Shown here piece by piece: positions 42,461 to 45,285 of a stretch of 45,285 bases of DNA. The position numbers and the translations under genes were made by a program. Origin of the DNA: Merismopedia glauca CCAP 1448/3. GTDB lineage: Bacteria > Cyanobacteriota > Cyanobacteriia > Cyanobacteriales > CCAP-1448. Within the stretch, counting starts at the first letter, position 1, and every line of letters starts with the position of its first letter. The notes below the pieces were generated by a model. It saw only the letters and a program-made list of their open reading frames with translations, ran no database searches and was not told the origin of the DNA. The stretch lies in NCBI RefSeq assembly GCF_003003775.1, contig NZ_PVWJ01000029.1, positions 1 to 45,285 on the forward strand. Reading direction: 5' to 3'.

Positions 42461-44164
42461 TTAAAAACTAAATGTAGTTCTGATGGTGCCAATAATAGCA
42501 TCATCGTTATTACTGTTTTGACCTGGGCTGCTTAGCCAGATCACACCAGGAGTAATAGAGATATTATCAGTCAATTGGTACTTATAAAACCCTTCAATGT
42601 GGTAGGCATTATCTCTACCACCAACAACATTTTGGGCGTTACCATTGGCGGTGAACCCTTTTAAGGTTGGTTCTACCCCTACGTAGATACCCAATAAGTT
42701 ACCTTCTTTACCGAAGTCAGGTAAAGCTAGTCCAACCCCATAACTCCAAACTTCCCCTTCGTAGTCAACACCACCAACATCAGCATTAGCATCAGTGAAG
42801 CTGACAAAACCACTTAAAGATATCTTGTTCGAGGGGCTAAAATTAGCAGCAATACCGTAAGAATTAGTGTTAAAGTCAGTGACTCCCAGCACTCCTTGGT
42901 TAGCAAATGGGTTATTGGCTTGTCCAGTTCCGATTAGCTCATCAAATATTGCATCATCTCCAGCATGATTGCCACGGACATAGGTTAATCCTAGCCCAAA
43001 GCGATCGCTCAACTTTAACTCTAACTGAGCTAAAGCAGCATAATCTCCATTAAACAAACCCCCAGCGTTAGGATCGTTAGCAGTTCCGCTTAAGTAACCC
43101 AAACTAATACCTATTTTATTCAGATCGAAGTGAACACTAGCACCAGCACCACTACCAATCCGATAGATAGAACTTTCGCTAGCAAAAGTAGATAAAGCTC
43201 CATTACCAGCGTCAAAGTCCTGAAAATAGGGATTGAAGGTTTCAGCATAGTCACTGTGAACTGCACCTGCTGCCGCAATCTGAAATTTGGCATTACCTAC
43301 AGGGAAGGTATAATATAGTACGCCTAGCACCAGATCATTGGCAGTGTCATAAGTATCGGGAACTTGCTTCCCTTCAAAAGTATTAGGAATAATGTTGTAA
43401 TAGTTATTAATCGGGCTACTTATGTTACCGGCATCTAACTCGGCGTATAACAAGTCTTGCCCATTAAAGCTGGTATTAAGTCCTAAATAGAGACCATAGC
43501 CAAATATACCTGGCGTAGCTTTATTATCTAAACTATCAGCATAGGAAAAAATAGCTTGACCAGTCAGTTTAGTCGTAGTCGAAAACTGATGTTCTTCTAA
43601 GAAAGTAGTGCGTCCTTCTAAATTATCTACTCGACTGCCTAATGTAGCTAGTTCAGTGCGGAATTCTTCTACTAAGCGTTGTAAGGCTTCAAAGTCTTCT
43701 TTAAGAACGTAATTTTGTCCCTTGGCTTCAATTAAAGCTTCAATTTGCCGCAAACAAGCATTCAATCCCGCCGCAAATTCGTAGCGAGATAAGGCGCGTT
43801 TACCCCGATACGTACCATCTGGATAACCTTGTAAGCAACCATATTTTTCGACTACACGGGATAAGGCTTCATAAGCCCAATCGGTAGATTGTACGTCGCT
43901 AAATTGAGAGACGTTGGTAACTTGGGGCAGAGAGTTGTTACCTTCATCGTTATAGCGCTGGATTTGCTCTAATTTTTGGGTATTAACATCTCCTGTGGGA
44001 GTAGTTTGAGCGATTTGAAATTGGGAGCTAGGCTCTATCTGCAAATCGGTAGTTTCTGCGGCTAAGACATTTCCAGAGACACCCAAGATACTAGCTGCCA
44101 AAATAGCTGGATAGGCAATTAGGGAATGCCAAAACAATTGAGATTTATTATTCACAACCCTCAC
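42461..44164 (-). CDS. SLH-domain outer-membrane porin, iron-uptake porin type
   Basis: This is a 567-aa cyanobacterial porin. A signal peptide (about 1-35, ending VLAAE) is followed by one SLH domain (about 87-145, FSDVQSTDWAYEALSRVVEKY, GYPDGTYRGKRALSRYEFAAG) that binds peptidoglycan, a coiled coil (about 155-190) and a C-terminal OprB-like beta-barrel ending in Phe (TFSF). The family (Som/Slr1841, Slr1908 type) forms the main outer-membrane channels and is linked to inorganic-ion and iron passage. A Fur-like palindrome stands 105 bp upstream of the start and a strong terminator follows. Length and C-terminal Phe are normal. Confidence 0.92.
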   Translation of the reverse strand: MRVVNNKSQLFWHSLIAYPAILAASILGVSGNVLAAETTDLQIEPSSQFQIAQTTPTGDVNTQKLEQIQRYNDEGNNSLPQVTNVSQFSDVQSTDWAYEALSRVVEKYGCLQGYPDGTYRGKRALSRYEFAAGLNACLRQIEALIEAKGQNYVLKEDFEALQRLVEEFRTELATLGSRVDNLEGRTTFLEEHQFSTTTKLTGQAIFSYADSLDNKATPGIFGYGLYLGLNTSFNGQDLLYAELDAGNISSPINNYYNIIPNTFEGKQVPDTYDTANDLVLGVLYYTFPVGNAKFQIAAAGAVHSDYAETFNPYFQDFDAGNGALSTFASESSIYRIGSGAGASVHFDLNKIGISLGYLSGTANDPNAGGLFNGDYAALAQLELKLSDRFGLGLTYVRGNHAGDDAIFDELIGTGQANNPFANQGVLGVTDFNTNSYGIAANFSPSNKISLSGFVSFTDANADVGGVDYEGEVWSYGVGLALPDFGKEGNLLGIYVGVEPTLKGFTANGNAQNVVGGRDNAYHIEGFYKYQLTDNISITPGVIWLSSPGQNSNNDDAIIGTIRTTFSF

Positions 44165-44268
44165 ACCTTAAATACAAATAACGAGCCATTCTCAACTTCA
44201 GTTAATTTGATGTACTGATTTATACAAGGCTTATTTGCCTAATAACCAGGCGATCGCCCTTAACTAAA

Positions 44269-44285
44269 GTGAGAATAATTCTCAC
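44269..44285. promoter_or_regulatory. Perfect palindrome resembling a Fur-family box
   Basis: GTGAGAAT-A-ATTCTCAC is a perfect 8-1-8 inverted repeat. Its core TGAGAATAATTCTCA matches the 7-1-7 Fur consensus TGATAATnATTATCA at all but the symmetric fourth positions. It lies between the divergent porin (minus, 105 bp) and dapB (plus, 150 bp) genes. Fur control would suit an iron-uptake porin; Zur or PerR are alternatives. Confidence 0.55.
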
Positions 44286-44434
44286 ATCAAACATCAGTTA
44301 TGATATCAGACTATTGATATTGAATATTAATAATTGCTAGATTTCACTAGATGCTTGATAGAGCTACTTTAATTCAAGCTACCTAGAAGCGTAAAGTGAC
44401 TTATAGTCATAGAATGTGCTAAAAAAACTTCAAT

Positions 44435-45262
44435 ATGGCAAATCAAAGCTCTATCCCTGTAGTAGTCAACGGTGCGGCGGGAAAAATGGGTCGTGAAGTG
44501 GTGAAAGCGATCGCCTCTACACCAGACCTCAATCTAGTAGCAGCAGTAGACTTGAACCCGAATGTGTTGGGTAAAGATGCTGGAGAAGTAGCAGGATGCG
44601 GAACCTTAGAAGTCCCGATCCTCAACGATTTGCAAAGTAGCTTGTTATTGGCGACTCAAGAAAAGCAACTGGGAGTGATGGTAGATTTTACCCACCCAGA
44701 CAAGATTTATGATAATGTGCGAAGTGCGATCGCCTATGGCATTCGTCCAGTAGTGGGGACAACAGGCTTAAGCCCAGAGCAAATCCAAGATTTAGCCGCA
44801 TTTGCCGATAAAGCTAGTGTAGGCTGTCTCATTATCCCAAATTTCTCTATAGGAATGGTTTTACTCCAACAAGCCGCCATTCAAGCTTCTAAATACTTCG
44901 ATCACGTCGAAATTATCGAACTACACCACAATCAAAAAGCTGATGCGCCTAGCGGTACAGCAATTCAGACGGCTGAGCTATTATCAGAACTAGGGAAAAA
45001 CTTTAATCCCCCCAGCGTCACCGAAACCGAACACCTAGCCGGTGCTAGAGGTAGCTTAACCAGTGAAGGAATTCGGATTCATAGCATCCGCCTCCCTGGA
45101 TTAATCGCCCATCAGGAAGTGATTTTTGGCGCACCTGGGCAAATTTACACCTTACGCCACGATACCAGCGATCGCTCTTGCTATATGCCTGGAGTAATCC
45201 TATCAGTGCGAAAAGTCTTGGAACTGCAATCTTTAGTCTATGGTTTGGAAAAAATTCTCTAA
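44435..45262 (+). CDS. dapB: 4-hydroxy-tetrahydrodipicolinate reductase
   Basis: DapB reduces 4-hydroxy-tetrahydrodipicolinate with NAD(P)H in lysine and diaminopimelate synthesis, in the cytosol. The 275-aa protein has the nucleotide-binding [10 protein letters not shown] near 13-22, [30 protein letters not shown], and the catalytic [15 protein letters not shown] with the His pair and Lys, then [17 protein letters not shown]. Complete within the window, with typical length. It is divergent from the porin gene and followed by a G-rich repeat at the window edge. Confidence 0.96.
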   Translation: MANQSSIPVVVNGAAGKMGREVVKAIASTPDLNLVAAVDLNPNVLGKDAGEVAGCGTLEVPILNDLQSSLLLATQEKQLGVMVDFTHPDKIYDNVRSAIAYGIRPVVGTTGLSPEQIQDLAAFADKASVGCLIIPNFSIGMVLLQQAAIQASKYFDHVEIIELHHNQKADAPSGTAIQTAELLSELGKNFNPPSVTETEHLAGARGSLTSEGIRIHSIRLPGLIAHQEVIFGAPGQIYTLRHDTSDRSCYMPGVILSVRKVLELQSLVYGLEKIL

Positions 45263-45285
45263 TTTGGGGATGGGGAGATGGGGGG

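Overview
The window is chromosomal DNA of a cyanobacterium. It carries ycf3 (photosystem I assembly), an SLH-domain porin of the cyanobacterial iron-uptake type, a plant-type 2Fe-2S ferredoxin, a cyanobacterial-type glutamate-cysteine ligase, a group 2 sigma-70 factor, a CheY/CheW/MCP/CheA-REC cluster of the Pix/Hmp/Pil type, many HIP1-like GCGATCGC octamers, and heptameric tandem repeats between genes. The genus cannot be read from the sequence.

Layout. 0-4.6 kb is accessory: a NurA-HerA pair on the minus strand (HerA cut short), tRNA-Pro(CGG), a coding relic abutting a MITE-like element, then a retron-type reverse transcriptase with a long charged N-terminal extension, and a response-regulator relic. 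4.6-9 kb: a GT4 glycosyltransferase, an M20 amidohydrolase, bioD, and a sugar-phosphate transferase that has lost its N-terminal membrane half. 9.3-12.6 kb: a conserved membrane protein, ycf3, gatC and a RelB/YoeB-like toxin-antitoxin pair. 12.8-18.8 kb: a HAF-repeat PEP-CTERM protein, a DegT aminotransferase preceded by a decayed acyltransferase tail, a CAU tRNA, a LysM/M23 peptidase and trmL. 19-22.5 kb: gshA, an HDAC-family deacetylase and two hypothetical envelope proteins. 22.5-30 kb: the chemosensory operon, in transcription order cheY, cheW, mcp, cheA, with no PatA-type regulator in front. 30.5-33.6 kb: a hypothetical gene and priA, split into two frames by a GC-rich tandem repeat. 34.2-36.4 kb: a cassette of four small exported proteins, two of them paralogues. 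36.8-45.3 kb: a sigma factor, TspO, ComB, a retropepsin-like protease, a secreted hypothetical protein, a ferredoxin, a MITE or IS relic, a porin with a Fur-like palindrome upstream, and dapB.

How the parts fit. Three polysaccharide genes (GT4, WcaJ-like, DegT) lie near decayed partners, which suggests an exopolysaccharide repertoire being eroded. The chemosensory operon probably controls type IV pilus motility. Short repeats recur at gene ends and in two places alter coding frames: the gshA 5' end and the middle of priA. The least explained parts are the exported-protein cassette at 34.2-36.4 kb and the NurA-HerA / reverse transcriptase region. All calls come from reading the sequence; no database search was run.
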